From positions 2,953,501-3,017,500 of the forward strand of contig NC_134016.1 in the NCBI RefSeq assembly GCF_040712315.1: a DNA stretch of 64,000 nucleotides, read 5' to 3'. This document shows, one piece after another, positions 40,081 to 51,759 of this stretch; positions within the stretch are counted from its first letter, which is position 1, and the number at the start of each line of letters is the position of its first letter. Below the pieces are notes generated by a model. That model worked only from the letters and a program-made list of their open reading frames with translations, was not told where the DNA came from and ran no database searches. This DNA is from Castanea sativa (lineage: Eukaryota > Streptophyta > Magnoliopsida > Fagales > Fagaceae). A program made the position numbers and the translations under genes.

Positions 40081-40870
40081 TTTCCTTACAAACTATAGTT
40101 TTTCAGTCTTTTGTTTAATACTTATGCTGCCATATGTAGGCATTGAAATTTATTTTCGACCTACAGCCGAAGCAAGGGAGATATGGCAAGCTACAATGAT
40201 CCATATTGCCCAAGAAGGTGGCTGATTTGTTCTATCTTCGAACCAATCTGCAGAAAGGGAAGACTATCCGCTGTCAACAGAAACGTATGTCAATACAAGA
40301 GAAGTATTGCACGCAGTGTTATTTTATTATCATCCAGTTGTGACCATTCTGGCTGAACCTAATTTCCAAGGGGGTCTCTCATCTGAAACAATCTTTTCCT
40401 CTCTTAATGTTCCAGAACTTGGAGGGTGTTTGAGCAAAGCTAGATTTTGGTGGAAATAGGCATCAAGTGGGATCAAACTCAGTCAATCTGACTCTGAATA
40501 TACCCAATCCAATTTCTGTTACAACTGTGAAAGCGGAAGTTCTTGATGAGCTGTGTAAAAAGTTATTAAATAAATTTCTTCTAGTTGTCCTCTTGCCAAA
40601 CAGCTAATCTAGGCTTTGTATATATCTTTTGTAATGTTTAGAGGTGTACAGAGGTTAGATAGTGTCCATGATTCGTCCAACACATTTTGAAGAAATCAAA
40701 TATTTGTATAGATTTTCCTGTACAGTTCATGAATACTAAAATGAACTTTCATATGTATGCTAAAATGATGCTGTATCTTCCCCCTTAGTGCATTTCTTTC
40801 AAAAATATTAGGTATCTGAAAGGGTACTTATGAATGCCAGGCTACAATTTTGCGAAAAAAAATGCGTAGT
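40080..40870 (+). repeat. Older segmental duplicate, copy 1 (partner about 61020-61930)
   Basis: Shared blocks are GGAGATATGGCAAGCT.CAATG, CCATATTGCCC.AGAAGGTG, GAACTTTCATATGTAT.CTAAAATG and GAATGCCAGGCTACAAT. No intact frame in either copy. Confidence 0.75.
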
Positions 40871-41194
40871 TAAGTCAGAGATACTGGTTCTTACTTGGTT
40901 TCCTGGTCCCTAGATATTGTGGTGCTCTAACTTTCTTCCAGTATAATAACAATGCTCATTATTAAAACCCAGGCCTTTTCATCCAAAAGTGATAAAAGAA
41001 CAATTCAAAGTGAAATGTAGATGCTGATCATGGTGGCCAAAAGAAAAAGAAAAATTCCTGCAAGAACATAATTTACCTAGCATACTTGTCTACGTTACTG
41101 TCATACAAGAAGTTTTTTGTATGAGAGAAACTTCACTTAATTAATAGGAAAACTTCAAAGAATTATAAACACAACTTTTCCTAATAACAGACAA

Positions 41195-41275
41195 CATTCT
41201 AATGCAAACTGAGCAGGGATTTATTCAACTTGAGGTTCCATGAGGGATGTAGCAAGCATTCATCAATTTTCATGT
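41195..41275 (+). repeat. Remnant of the NLR 5'-flank repeat
   Basis: AGACAACATTCTAATGCAAACT and CAACTTGAG...GCATTCATCAA correspond to 20740-21040 in copy B without the MITE inserted there. It suggests an old 5' flank without its gene. Confidence 0.6.
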
Positions 41276-41336
41276 TACTAATTAGTTGATTAAATTATTA
41301 TTAATATTTTCCCCCAGATATTTATTAATATCTAGG

Positions 41337-41353
41337 TAGAGAGAGAGAGAGGG
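41337..41353. repeat. (GA)n microsatellite
   Basis: Short GA run. Confidence 0.8.
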
Positions 41354-41462
41354 CTCGTGCGTTAACCAAAACTCATATTGATTTATTTACCTTTATAGAT
41401 AAAATAGAATTTCATCTTATGGAATCTACTTTATATTGATTTATTTGTATTATCAAATGAAG

Positions 41463-41558
41463 ACACCAATTAATTTTTGATATAGACGAAGTTTGAGTCT
41501 CAGATTTTTTATTCAACAACAAGAGATTTTACTAGTTGAACTAATTAAAACCTACTAC
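41463..41558 (-). mobile_element. Decayed SINE of the same family as 15735-15886
   Basis: On the minus strand it keeps TAGTTCAACTAGTAAAATCT, GAGACTCAAAC and TTGGTGTCTTC. These line up with A box, B box and 3' region of the younger SINE. No TSD found. Confidence 0.6.
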
Positions 41559-42169
41559 TAAGTTGATTTCTCATAGAACTAAAAAAAAAAAAGTGACTTG
41601 TTTAAATTTAGATACTTTTGATATGAACAAATTTTAAATTACATTCCATTCTGGCTGTTCTAGTTGGAATATTATAAACTGATACACTAAACTCCTATTT
41701 CATCTCGGTCCAAATTTTGGCCTATATTTTCCATTTTAACGAAATTTTGCATACTGGGCAGAATATGCATTTATGAATTGTAATTGCTTTTGTGGCTTTT
41801 TATACTAAAAAAAAAGAAAAAAAAACACTTTACTAGTTTTTATAATCTTTTTTGGTAAGTTTAATCATGCATGAGATTTTTTTATAAAAAAAATTTAAAA
41901 ACAATATTATTATTATTATTATGTATGAGATTTCGTTAACTTTTAATATGTTTAATTATGTATAAGAGTTTATGTACTTTAATTTTTTTTAAATGTAATA
42001 TCTTTTATGAAGTTGGCTAATTAGAATGAGATTAATTATGAAATATGAACTTTTTATATATAATTATATAAAACTGTATTCCACAGTACTAGATTTTCTC
42101 TCAAAAAAGAAAAAAGAAAAAAGAAAAAAGAAAAAAGAAGAAAGAAGTCTTGTTCCACAGAGGATCTTT

Positions 42170-42575
42170 CATTTTCTGGGACAAATATATTGTTGTTATG
42201 TCCTTGGAATTCCTAAATACTCCAAAGTTCAATTTTTCTCTATTAGTAGTCAAAGAAACAATTATCAGATTGTATTGAAGTTCGCACATGATAAAAAGCA
42301 AAAGATAGGAATAAGATTGGGTGGGGTTGTAACTTGTAAAACTCATTTCCCAGACCAATTTTGCCTTCTCTTGTCGAAATTCTTAGGACGGCCTTTTAGC
42401 TAGTTTGGTCCATGGCACATACTTATGCCTTAGGTCCATGAAGCAAGGTGATTGCGGGCCTCAATTTCATAAAGCTGGGCTCAATTGGTCCAAGTCTGGG
42501 CCGAATAACCTCTTGTTCATTTAGAATCAGGCTCCTCATATGGCACACACTGTATACACCTTTACACCTGCAAAT
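42170..42575 (+). repeat. Three-copy dispersed segment, copy 2
   Basis: See 9050-9480 for the shared landmarks. It provides the empty site (GGGCCGAATAACC near 42499) for the MITE in copy 3. Confidence 0.8.
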
Positions 42576-42613
42576 CCTTTTCTCTTCTATTGTTCTCTCA
42601 TTTAAGATCACCC

Positions 42614-42669
42614 AGTTTCTTTCTCTGTCGCTTCTTCTCAAAAAAAAAAAAAAAGTTTCTTTCTCTGTC
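42614..42669 (+). mobile_element. Micro-retroinsertion with 16-bp TSD
   Basis: AGTTTCTTTCTCTGTC (42614-42629, 42654-42669, exact) flanks 24 bp GCTTCTTCTC plus an A-run. Confidence 0.7.
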
Positions 42670-42699
42670 TCCTAAATTGGTCCAAGAGTGCCCATATTC

Positions 42700-43060
42700 C
42701 ATTATTTATCAAATCTCTTTAGTCCTTTTATTTCTTTCTAGGCCTAATTTTTTTTATTTTTTTTTTCATTAATTTCTCATTCAATAGCTGCAGATGATTA
42801 ATATTCAAGAGGCTCTCCAAATTAAAGAAAAATGGCAGATTTTTTAGTATCTCCTCTCTAGTCATAGAAAAATAGCCCAAGACAAGATTGCCCATTTTTC
42901 CATAATTCAGAAACAATCTCTTTTTCCTTTTCCCAGCATACACTCACTCACTTTTCTAGTTTACTTCACAAAATTTAGGTTATTCGATGGTTGTTATCCA
43001 ATTGAGGCCATGGGGGGGCTGAAATATATTTATCTGCAAACAAGTTCAGGTACATAAATC
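42700..43060 (+). pseudogene. NLR 3'-exon relics
   Basis: ATAGCTGCAGATGATTAATA, CTCCAAATTAAAGAAAAATG and CTGAAATATATTT.TCTGCAAACAAGTTCAG|GT match the two candidate exons at 28240-28513 and those near 58.6-58.9 kb, with the second exon's donor preserved. No reading frame spans it. Confidence 0.55.
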
Positions 43061-43099
43061 TCTCTTTTTGCCCAAGGCATTATTTTCTTCTCTAACATA

Positions 43100-45050
43100 A
43101 CACATGAGAGACTTGTACTCCCCTGAATTCCTTTTACTTATGTTGAATCCCCTCAACAATATTGCGAATAGCTATTGGTGCGTCACATGATCCATTTACA
43201 GCCTCAGCAACAATCTGTGCGTCATATTGCGAATAGCTATTTTAAAAATTGTTTTCAAGGAAATATAATGTATTATACAATTTATAATATAGTGAGATGT
43301 GTATGCAAATGAAAAGTTGGAGAATGTATAATTTTAACTAGAACATGCAATTGATCTTTGATTATTTTATACGGAAGCTAACATTATTTACCATTTTTGG
43401 AGAGTTATCAAGCATTTTATAAAAGCTTTTTTTTCATTTTATAACATAAGAATTATTAAATGAAGTTTTCATAATTTTTTAATTTTATTTTATAATCACT
43501 ACACTAAAATATAAGAATCAATTATTACAAAAATGTTTCTCCCCAAAATCTGTTGAAGATCTTAGTCAATCAATAATAAAGCATAATGTGGGGTGGGGGG
43601 GATTAAAAGAAGCAAACTAATTTATGGCACAACTGTTTATACATGTCAATATTTTTTTTAAATCAGGATAATGGTAAGAAAAAGAAATAACACCGTCACC
43701 TCATGCTCAAAGCAAGAGTTAGATGTGTGCAATTTTTTTTAATTAAATTTTATCAGTAATAGTTAGATGTGTGCATTTGATAATTTTGATCATGATTTAG
43801 CCATTAATTGAACATATAGTCTATGCTTTTGTGTAAAAGCTATATAAATTATCTATGCTCAACTTTACTATACTCTTGTTCTCTGAAGATTCATGTAGTA
43901 GCTTTGGAACCGCCTCTTGTTTGATCTCTTCACGGTCCTAAACCTTTCATTTCAAATTATTAATGACATTATGTAAGTTAATATATGGCAAGTAGACTAT
44001 TAAGACCACTCACACACAAAGCAAGAAAAAAATAATCATTTGATTTTAAATTAAATAAGCTCGCATAGTATTGTTTAGCAATAAAAATGTAATGCCAAAG
44101 TTTGTAAACTAAAAAATAAAAGGACATTTCTTGTGAAAATATAAATAACAATTACAGACCACACAAACCAATGAGTTTTTCAAATCTCATAAAAATAAAT
44201 TTGGTCTATTGAGTTCCATTTTAGAATGAATACCAATAATATCTTAAAAAGCATAGAGAAGAGTGAAGTGTTTTCCCTTGGTACTCAAGGTTACTCCAGG
44301 ATAGTATAGATATAGAACTAAAACAGATTAAAGGAAAACATAAACTAATACATTTTGAAAATTCATTTTAGGCCTAATGGTATTGACCTTTCATCAATAT
44401 CACGTTGGAGGTTAATCAGCTAATCAACAACAAGGCATGAATTTTGCTAATGAGATACTGAATCAGAGTCCAATTTAGCTACCCCTACTGGTTTCAGATA
44501 AAGTAGACCTGTTCAAACATATCTAATAAGGTTGGAGGCATCTAAAAGAACTAATCACTATGCATTTCTCTTCTCTACATATATATTGTGTCCAATGAAA
44601 AAAAAAACAGAGAGGTCACTTTCAATTTCAATTTACCTAATCAAATTTACAACTTTTGGTGGACTTATTTTGCAACTACAAAATAAAAATGAACTCCTCA
44701 GCTTAATGAGACTGTCTCAATCTCCTTTGGGAATGACCAGATTTACAAAGCGAAAAAAATCACTATATAAACGATTCATTGTTGCAGCATCAGATTGAAT
44801 TCCAATCAATAACCTAGAGTTGAAGCAAATGCAAATTACAACATGCTTGAGATGTGAGCAACAAACTGGGCAATCTCTAAGATGGTTTGCTACCATATTT
44901 GGCACACATGCACGCACACACATATTTTGAAACAGACATATCTGTTTATGAAGTATGTTCACATGTGAAGTTATTTAAACTTATCCATATCAGGTTGAAA
45001 GAAGCAATAAAAGACATGTCAGGAGACACATGACACTATTAGCTTACTGT
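43100..45050. other. Intergenic, no gene seen
   Basis: AT-rich sequence without recognised genes; open frames are short and unsupported. Confidence 0.5.
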
Positions 45051-45057
45051 ATCAAGA

Positions 45058-45177
45058 GAAACTACAAATAGCACGTACTCCAAGGTCCAGCAACACATGA
45101 AATGCCCCCATAAATTGGAAACTCTCTGTAGATCCAGCATCAAAGTAAAGAGTAGCATCTTCAATCTGCTCTGATAT
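45058..45177 (-). pseudogene. Exon-like fragment resembling a Sec1/Munc18-family (MIP3-like) gene
   Basis: On the minus strand, after an acceptor-like TCTTTAG, the frame reads ISEQIEDATLYFDAGSTESF and continues FMGAFHVLLDLGVRAIC before a stop. From memory this resembles the N-terminal region of plant Sec1-family proteins of the MIP3 type (DAGSTESFQFIGAFP). No neighbouring exons were found on either side. The frame stops where the family continues, so I treat it as an isolated gene fragment. Confidence 0.4.
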
Positions 45178-45184
45178 CTAAAGA

Positions 45185-46960
45185 CAAAGGTGAATAAAGA
45201 ATTTTAGAATAGATCAACTAAATGTTGGACAGAGATAATCACATGTCAAGTCAATGCCATCACTAAATTTGAAGCAACTGCATTATCTAACTCTACTCAA
45301 GGCTTCTCAAAAGAAATAAAAAGCAGAAACTTCTAGTAGAAAGGCATTCAAATAAAGGCATGTTAAGAAAAAGAAAACTACTTTTCAGCTAGACAAAAGC
45401 TATGTCAATGATCAGCTGACTCTCATTACACTTGTGCTTATGCCATTAGTAATGTGCCCAGTAAGATACCAAAATTAGGCACATATATAGAGAGGGATGA
45501 AGGCATCATCACTCTAACCCCAACTTGGGCTAAAATCGCAGGGTGGTATACTCTGCTCTCTCTTGACCCCTACTCTAACCAAAAGACTAAAGGTTATATG
45601 GCACCATCATGTTTCAAAACCTCCACCAAATTCCTTTTGGCCTTCCTATCAAATTAGTGGTGTCTTCAACTTGAACCATAGAAAGTCATTTAGATGCCTT
45701 ATAACTGGTCCCTGTCACAAAAGACTAAGCCATGTAGTCTAGATGTCTCCTCTTCTTTCCAAAAAAAGGAATACAACATATGGACACTAAACACGGCAAC
45801 ATCACAAACCTCTTACATATGTGGGTTAGATTTAAATAAGACTACGTAAATTTCAATTCTGATCATGCAACTCAATGGTGGAAGAGTGTTCTTTATAAAA
45901 TTATAGATTAACATAATTTTTCAAAAATATTTTATATAGACAATTCAAAGAAAATCTTTTAAGAAGCTGAGACCAAGAACTTAATTTCTATAGAATATGT
46001 ACTGGGTTCAAGGATTGCAAATGGATTTTGAATATTGGTTATCTCTAAGACATGGAATATGTATTGTCGAGTGTAGATGCTTGTAAGACATTAAGCATGC
46101 TCTGTCCTTAGTGTACCATGTATACTATAATTGATCTGTAATGTGAGTCAAGCTTGAGTTAATGCTTAATGAGTATCTATATACTCAACAAAAGGGGGAA
46201 AAACCTTAGCTTTTCTACAATAAAAGTACATCAAACATTAACAAAAACAAAAAACCACGTGCTAAATTTGGCCATAACCAAATCATTAATTTACTGTAGG
46301 AAGAAGTGTACTTGTCCACTTATTAAACCTGGGCATTGTACAAAATCAAAATCAAGAAAAAGAACAAAACACTCTCAGTCAGGTATTTTATCAAACAATT
46401 TTCGTGCATGTGAAAGTGGGTGATTGGCAAAGAGAGACACTACGCAAACAAATTAAAGCTTCAGAGGATACAAACTACTCAAACCCTGAATTAGCAGGAG
46501 AGATGCATTGTATTTTTGTATTTTGTGGATTCATTTGTAACTGGGTTATAAGGGTTCAAGAGCTAAAACGGAAGTTGCTGAAGAAGAAGTTTTGGTCGAA
46601 CGAGTTGGAGTTGCAGGTGTCAGGGCATTTGAATTATGGTTGAGAGACAACTTCGGCTGACTTTCATGGGAGTCTTGGTCGAGAGAAAAATCAGTTATGA
46701 TTTCCATCACTACAATTGAGTGTTGATTGGAGTTTTGGGAATCAGTGGAGCACACCCATATTTAGCCATGAGGCTTGAAGGTGTAATCAGTGCTTGGTTT
46801 CGAATACACGATTGCTCCACATTTTAGCGGATTGTTTCTAGTAGGGGTACCACAGAGTCTTTAAATTTATGTGGGTTGCTAATTGTTTATGTTTTACATG
46901 TTTATCCATGCTAATTTTGATGTCCATGTACTATATAATTGGTTAATCACTTAAATTTGT
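45185..46960. other. Intergenic, no gene seen
   Basis: Somewhat higher GC in places (45450-45640, 46420-46800) but no frame that I can support as coding. Both strands near 46.4-46.8 kb have frames of about 70-80 codons with no recognisable motif. Confidence 0.45.
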
Positions 46961-46965
46961 TGTTA

Positions 46966-47019
46966 ATTGTTGGATCAACTTTTTTTTTTTTTTTTGAGAA
47001 AGGATTGTTGGATTAACTT
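46966..47019 (-). mobile_element. Micro-retroinsertion with 16-bp TSD
   Basis: ATTGTTGGATYAACTT (46966-46981, 47004-47019, one mismatch) flanks 22 bp, a T-run then GAGAAAGG. Confidence 0.7.
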
Positions 47020-47269
47020 AAAAGTGATTTAAGCCGTAATTTTCAAATTTGGGGTTTAAATCATTACTGAGATTAGATTAAGTAAAATTCTCTCATAATA
47101 TTACCAAAAAAAGAAATTATAAGAAAATTTGGTTGATAAAAGGTTGATGACGTGGCTAATGACATATCACAACAAGGGTTTTGCAAAATTAAAGGTAAGT
47201 CTGCTATTATTATATATAATATAAATAAATGATGACCCCATATAAAACTCTTAATTTAGGGAGAGAAAA

Positions 47270-47770
47270 TATCATTAGCTAAACCATCATTTCTTAGAGA
47301 CAATTAGAATGACTGACCTTGTTCACACATGTATCTTTGAGGTTGTGGGCTCTCACACTTATCTCATAATATGGATATTTGATCTCCCTTTAAAATGACC
47401 ATTCACGGGCTTAAACGAACACTTTGATTAAGTGATGTGAACCGTCAATTATCCCCTCTCTGTGGGCTGTGGGATGTGGGCCTGTGGCTTTCTCCTATAC
47501 AAGCACTCATCCCACCACGGATGATACCCATTAACTATAATCCATGCCACCTCAAAATGATTACTCTTGTTATGTGCAAAGTTATACCAATTGTTCCTTC
47601 ACATTTAATAGCTAGATTTGCTTCAATTTTGTATGCTTGCTTGCACTGTTTTGGAATTTTGTTCCTTTGATTTTACTTTCTCCCCCAAAAATTTTAAAGG
47701 AAATGTTTTCACTCCATTGACAATTGATCTTCTTTTTGGACACTATTCTATGTTAACGTTTGAAGAGTAC
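47270..47770 (+). repeat. Dispersed duplicated segment, copy 2 (partner 8270-8690)
   Basis: See the partner entry for shared blocks. Confidence 0.7.
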
Positions 47771-48346
47771 AAAGCTGAGGAGAGAAATTGGACATCAGCT
47801 AGGTCCAAGCTCATGCTAGGGAGTTCGACCCTCCGCTATAATTCAAGGATCCACTTGAAAGCTGGTGGGATAGCCCAATCCGACACCTTCAAAAAGAGAA
47901 CACTCAAGAGAACCAAAACAAGCTTCCAAGCACTATGTTAGCACTTCAAACAAGTATTAAAGAGGCTCTTAGTGCTTTGGACTTACTCACCCATTATAAA
48001 GAACAAATTAAACTTTCATATTTTTGGGTAGGGAAAAGGTTTCTCTTCAAACTCTGCCAATATCTTTTTATTGGATGTGAATTTTGAAAATCTAACTATT
48101 GAATTGCATGTTATTATAAAATCCTTCATGCTATAAAAGTGCCTATGGAGAATCAAGATTAAGAATGACTACCATCTTTCATATTCTTCATTGTCTCATT
48201 TTTCATAATCTTCATTGTCTTCTCCATGTTCAGGATAATCAAGTACAAGTCAAAGTCAAGCAATGTGTATTAATTATTAAGTCATGTTCCACAATACTAA
48301 AAAAAGGTCATTGCAATTAATCCACTAGTGGTTAGACCCGTTTTAA

Positions 48347-48546
<200 letters not shown>

Positions 48547-48674
48547 GTCTCTTCTCAAGAAACAAGTGGGCCATTTCTTTGCAAAATTGTGCTCAATTTC
48601 ATATGTGGCAATTCCGCCAAGATCTCTTCTTTAGTTGGGGAAAGAATCCGCACAAATCAGATTTTTTGAGGAAC
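48547..48674 (+). pseudogene. ycf2: Plastid-derived insert: internal fragment of ycf2
   Basis: The frame [20 protein letters not shown], then [20 protein letters not shown] and RN, matches an internal part of the plastid ycf2 product as I recall it. It joins petD-derived DNA on the left. On the right it passes into 23S rRNA sequence within TTTTTTGAGGAAC (48662-48674), a stretch that by memory occurs in both loci. Confidence 0.75.
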
Positions 48675-49101
48675 AGGACTAAGCGATTTGTCGAAGCTGT
48701 GAGATGTAAAGAGGCATCGGTTGGGGAGCGTTCTGCCTTAGAGGGAAGCACCTGCGAGAAACACGATAGACGAAGCGGAAGCGAGAATGTCGGCTTGAGT
48801 AACGCAAACATTGGTGAGAATCCAATGCCCCGAAAACCTAAGGGTTCCTCTGTGAGGTTTGTCCACAGAGGGTGAGTCAGGGCCTAAGATCAAGCCGAAA
48901 GGCGTAGTCGATGGACAACAGATGAATATTCCTGTACTGCCCCTTGTTGGTCCCGAGGGACGGAGGAGGCTAAGTTAGCCGAAAGATGGTTATCGGTTCA
49001 AGGATGCAAGGTGCCCCTGCTTTTTCAGGGTAAGAAAGGGTAGAGAAAATGCCTCGAGCCAATGTTTGAGTACTAGGCGCTACAGCGCTGAAGTAACCCA
49101 T
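48662..49101 (+). pseudogene. rrn23: Plastid-derived insert: 23S rRNA fragment
   Basis: About 440 bp of plastid 23S rRNA sequence. Diagnostic stretches are ACTAAGCGATTTGTCGAAGC, AACGCAAACATTGGTGAGAA, GGTGAGTCAGGGCCTAAGAT, CTGTACTGCCCCTTGTTGGT and GCGCTGAAGTAACCCAT at the right edge. Substitutions scatter through it and a stem region (near 48750-48775) has diverged. It is partial and inserted in nuclear DNA, so not a functional rRNA gene. Confidence 0.92.
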
Positions 49102-49209
49102 ATCTATTCTTGGTTTGAAAAGTGTTGCTAACTCACCTAAGGTTTCCATTAAACAGTCTTAATCCACATTTCCTTTTTTACCCTTAAAAACAAAAGGAAA
49201 ACATAGAAA

Positions 49210-49860
49210 TGAAGATTTAATTCGGAAGGAAGTTAGTTTTTATTATGCAAAAAACATATTATTGTTATTATGTCCTTATGGGAATTCCTATATTTTCCGT
49301 AGTTCATTTTTTCTCTATTAGTAGTGAAAGAAACAATTGTCAAATTATTGCTTGGCACTTGATAAAAAGCAAAGATAGGAATTAAATTGGGTTGGGTTGG
49401 GTTGTGTTGTAATTTGCACAACTCATTGCCCAGACCAATTCTTTCTTCTCGTCAAAACTCTTTGTCCGGCCTTTTAGCTAGCCTCATTTGCATAAAGGTG
49501 AGGCGATTGCAGCCTCATTTGCATAAAGTTGGGCTCAGTTGGTCTAAGTCTTGGGCGAATGATGGTTTTAAAAACTGAACCAGTCAAAAAATCGAAAAAG
49601 GGACTGATTTTTTTATTTTTCCCAGTTTTTGACCATTTTTTACTAGCTTTCCTAGTTTCTATTGGACCGATTCCATGCCTTGTTCAATTGGTTGAACCAG
49701 CCGATTCAGTCCGGTCCGATATGTTTTTAAAATAGTGCGAATTACCCTTGTTCATTTGGATTCAGGCTCCTCATATGGAATACACCATACACATTATACA
49801 ACTAGTAATAAACCAACACAATTATTATTATTATTATTTTTTAAACCAGCTTAATTTTAT
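49210..49860 (+). repeat. Three-copy dispersed segment, copy 3
   Basis: See 9050-9480. This copy is interrupted by the MITE at 49561-49734 and keeps the empty site for the micro-insertion at 9249-9264. A 22-bp local repeat (GCGATTGCAGCCTCATTTGC region) occurs near 49485-49535. Confidence 0.8.
49561..49734. mobile_element. hAT-like MITE with 8-bp TSD
   Basis: 174 bp between GGGCGAAT (49553-49560) and GTGCGAAT (49735-49742). Both ends carry an inverted TTTTAAAAAC motif, and CCGATTCAGTCCGGTCCGAT lies near the right end. The paralog near 42.5 kb is uninterrupted (GGGCCGAATAACC). Confidence 0.7.
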
Positions 49861-49957
49861 TTCACTCTTGTTGCTTAATCAAGCCAAGAGTTTTGTACCT
49901 CAACTAACACTTATTAATTTTTCAATAAAGACATGCGGAGTTTAATTCCTCACAATT

Positions 49958-50001
49958 TTATTTCTTTATATTTTTTTTTGAAGAATTATTTCTTTATATT
50001 T
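49958..50001 (-). mobile_element. Micro-retroinsertion with 16-bp TSD
   Basis: TTATTTCTTTATATTT (49958-49973, 49986-50001, exact) flanks only 12 bp, a T-run then GAAGAA. Confidence 0.6.
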
Positions 50002-50034
50002 ATCACTCTGTAAATTGAATTCTATAATTCTATT

Positions 50035-51015
50035 TTAATGGTAAAAAGTAAAAATACTTACACAGTCGAAACTTTATAAGTTATTCTCTCTTAATTTTTT
50101 CATCAGTGGGAATCACTTTGACTGAATAACTTAATTCTTTATCTTAATGGTAAAAAGTAAAATACTTACACAGTCGAAACTTTATAAGTTATTCTCTCTT
50201 AATTTTTTCCTCAGTGGGAATTGTAAGTGCACAATTACACCTGGACCCCAAGACAATTATGGGCTCAGGCCCCAATGAGCCTTAAACAATGAAATTTGTA
50301 GAGCGTGGGTTTGAAATCTAAGTTAGAGGTACTGAGAACTTGACAACAGGCTAAGGTACAAAAAAATACTTGTGAATAATAGATGATAATTGCAAATGGA
50401 CCTCCTCGGATGTGAGCTGAGGACCCCTTCTGTATTATTTCTCTTCCTCTCTTAAAGGTTACAATTCTTAATTTCTTTCTTTACAACTGACTCCTCCCCT
50501 TTCTTTGGCCTTCACCCCCTTTAAATACTTCTTCTCTTGGTGTTTCATCCACGTGTTGCTCCAATCTCCTCCCCCTAGATATTTCTTCTCTTAGTGCTTT
50601 GAATAGTAACCAGAAGTTTCGGTTCTACTGTTCAGGGGTCACTTCCCCATTAATGCGGCCAGGGAGGTAGGTGCAGAGTCTTTAATGTGGAGGTGGCAGC
50701 CTTTGCTTATAATATTTTTCTAACACCGGTGTATCTAAAAAGTTCAAGGGTTCCCCCTTTTAACCAACAGTCTTTCCAGGATTTTGCCTTGACCTTCATA
50801 GTGAACCTCCCAGTTCTCTTGGGTCTGTCCGAGGAGAAACTTACCCTCGGATATGTCCTCGGACCCTCGGCGGATGGGCCGATTTGCAGTACTAACAAGT
50901 TCTTAACTCAAGAACAGATCGGCCCTCCTTGCTAGAGCCCAAAGGCCCAAATGCCTGCTTGGGTCCTTTTACTCCCCACAGGAATCACTTTGATTGGATA
51001 ACTTAATTCTTTATC
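50035..51015 (+). repeat. 109-bp tandem duplication, second copy split by a solo LTR
   Basis: Unit 1 is 50035-50143. Unit 2 is 50144-50221 plus 50981-51015. They share AATGGTAAAAAGTAAAA, CAGTCGAAACTTTATAAG and CAGTGGGAATCACTTTGA. The LTR entered at GGAAT in unit 2. Confidence 0.92.
50222..50980 (+). mobile_element. Solo LTR, family 1 relative, with 5-bp TSD
   Basis: 759 bp starting TGTAAGTGCACA and ending TTACTCCCCACA, with exact TSD GGAAT (50217-50221, 50981-50985). It shares with the other solo LTRs the TGTAAG start, GGGCC-rich beginning, CCTCGG...GAGG motif and CTCCCCACA end, but the interior is much diverged. A TTTAAATACTT promoter-like motif lies near 50520. No internal domain. Confidence 0.9.
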
Positions 51016-51430
51016 TTAGCTTTCTTAGTTTTTTTTTCTCTTTTTTTTTTTTTTCTTTCACACATCCATCTAAATATTTTATTTTAGCTACATTTCCAAT
51101 ATGAATGTGTTAGTTTTAAAAACCTAACATTTTGAAGGATATGAGCATAATTGATACAAAATTAGTCTTATGGATTTTTTCTTTTAACTTAACTATTCGC
51201 CGCTTAAAGTTACCATGACTTTTGAGTGAAATTTGTGAAGAGCCTTTATGTTAGAACCAATTTTCTTCTCTCTTGTGTGTGTTTATTTCTAAAAATAAAA
51301 TAAAAAATTTAACTAGCTAGTTGCAACCTCACACAATACGTGAGAATATATAGCTTTAATCCAAACCCAATTTTGATCTGAATCTAAGTAGGTTGAACTT
51401 GAAATCGAGCCTAATTCCACCCAACCTATC

Positions 51431-51722
51431 AAATTCGGTCCATTTCAGTTTGTTCGGTCCAATTCAGTTCACTTTGGTACACTTTGGTCTATTCGGTCAA
51501 CTTCAGTCCAATACGGTCCATTAAGTTCACTTTGGTCGAATTCGATCTACTTGGTCCATTTCGGTTCAATTTGGTATATTCTTGTCCACTTCAGTCTATT
51601 CGGTTACTTCGGTCCATTTGGTCCGCTTCGGCTGAATTCGGTCCATCGGTTCACTTTGATACATTTTGGTTCATTTCGGTCTACTCGATCCAATTTGGTC
51701 TGTTGGGTCACTACCTTTGAGT
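51431..51722 (+). repeat. TTCGGTCCATTT-type minisatellite, array at 51.4 kb
   Basis: Degenerate units such as TTCGGTCCATTTCAG, TTCGGTCAACTTCAG and TTCGGTTACTTCGG. The plus-strand open frame is repeat-driven. Confidence 0.8.
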
Positions 51723-51759
51723 AAAGGCATGTGAAGCTTTACAGTATAGTCAAAGTTGG

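Noticed and set aside
51484..51720. 78-codon frame
   Set aside because: Same minisatellite artefact in the 51.4-kb array.
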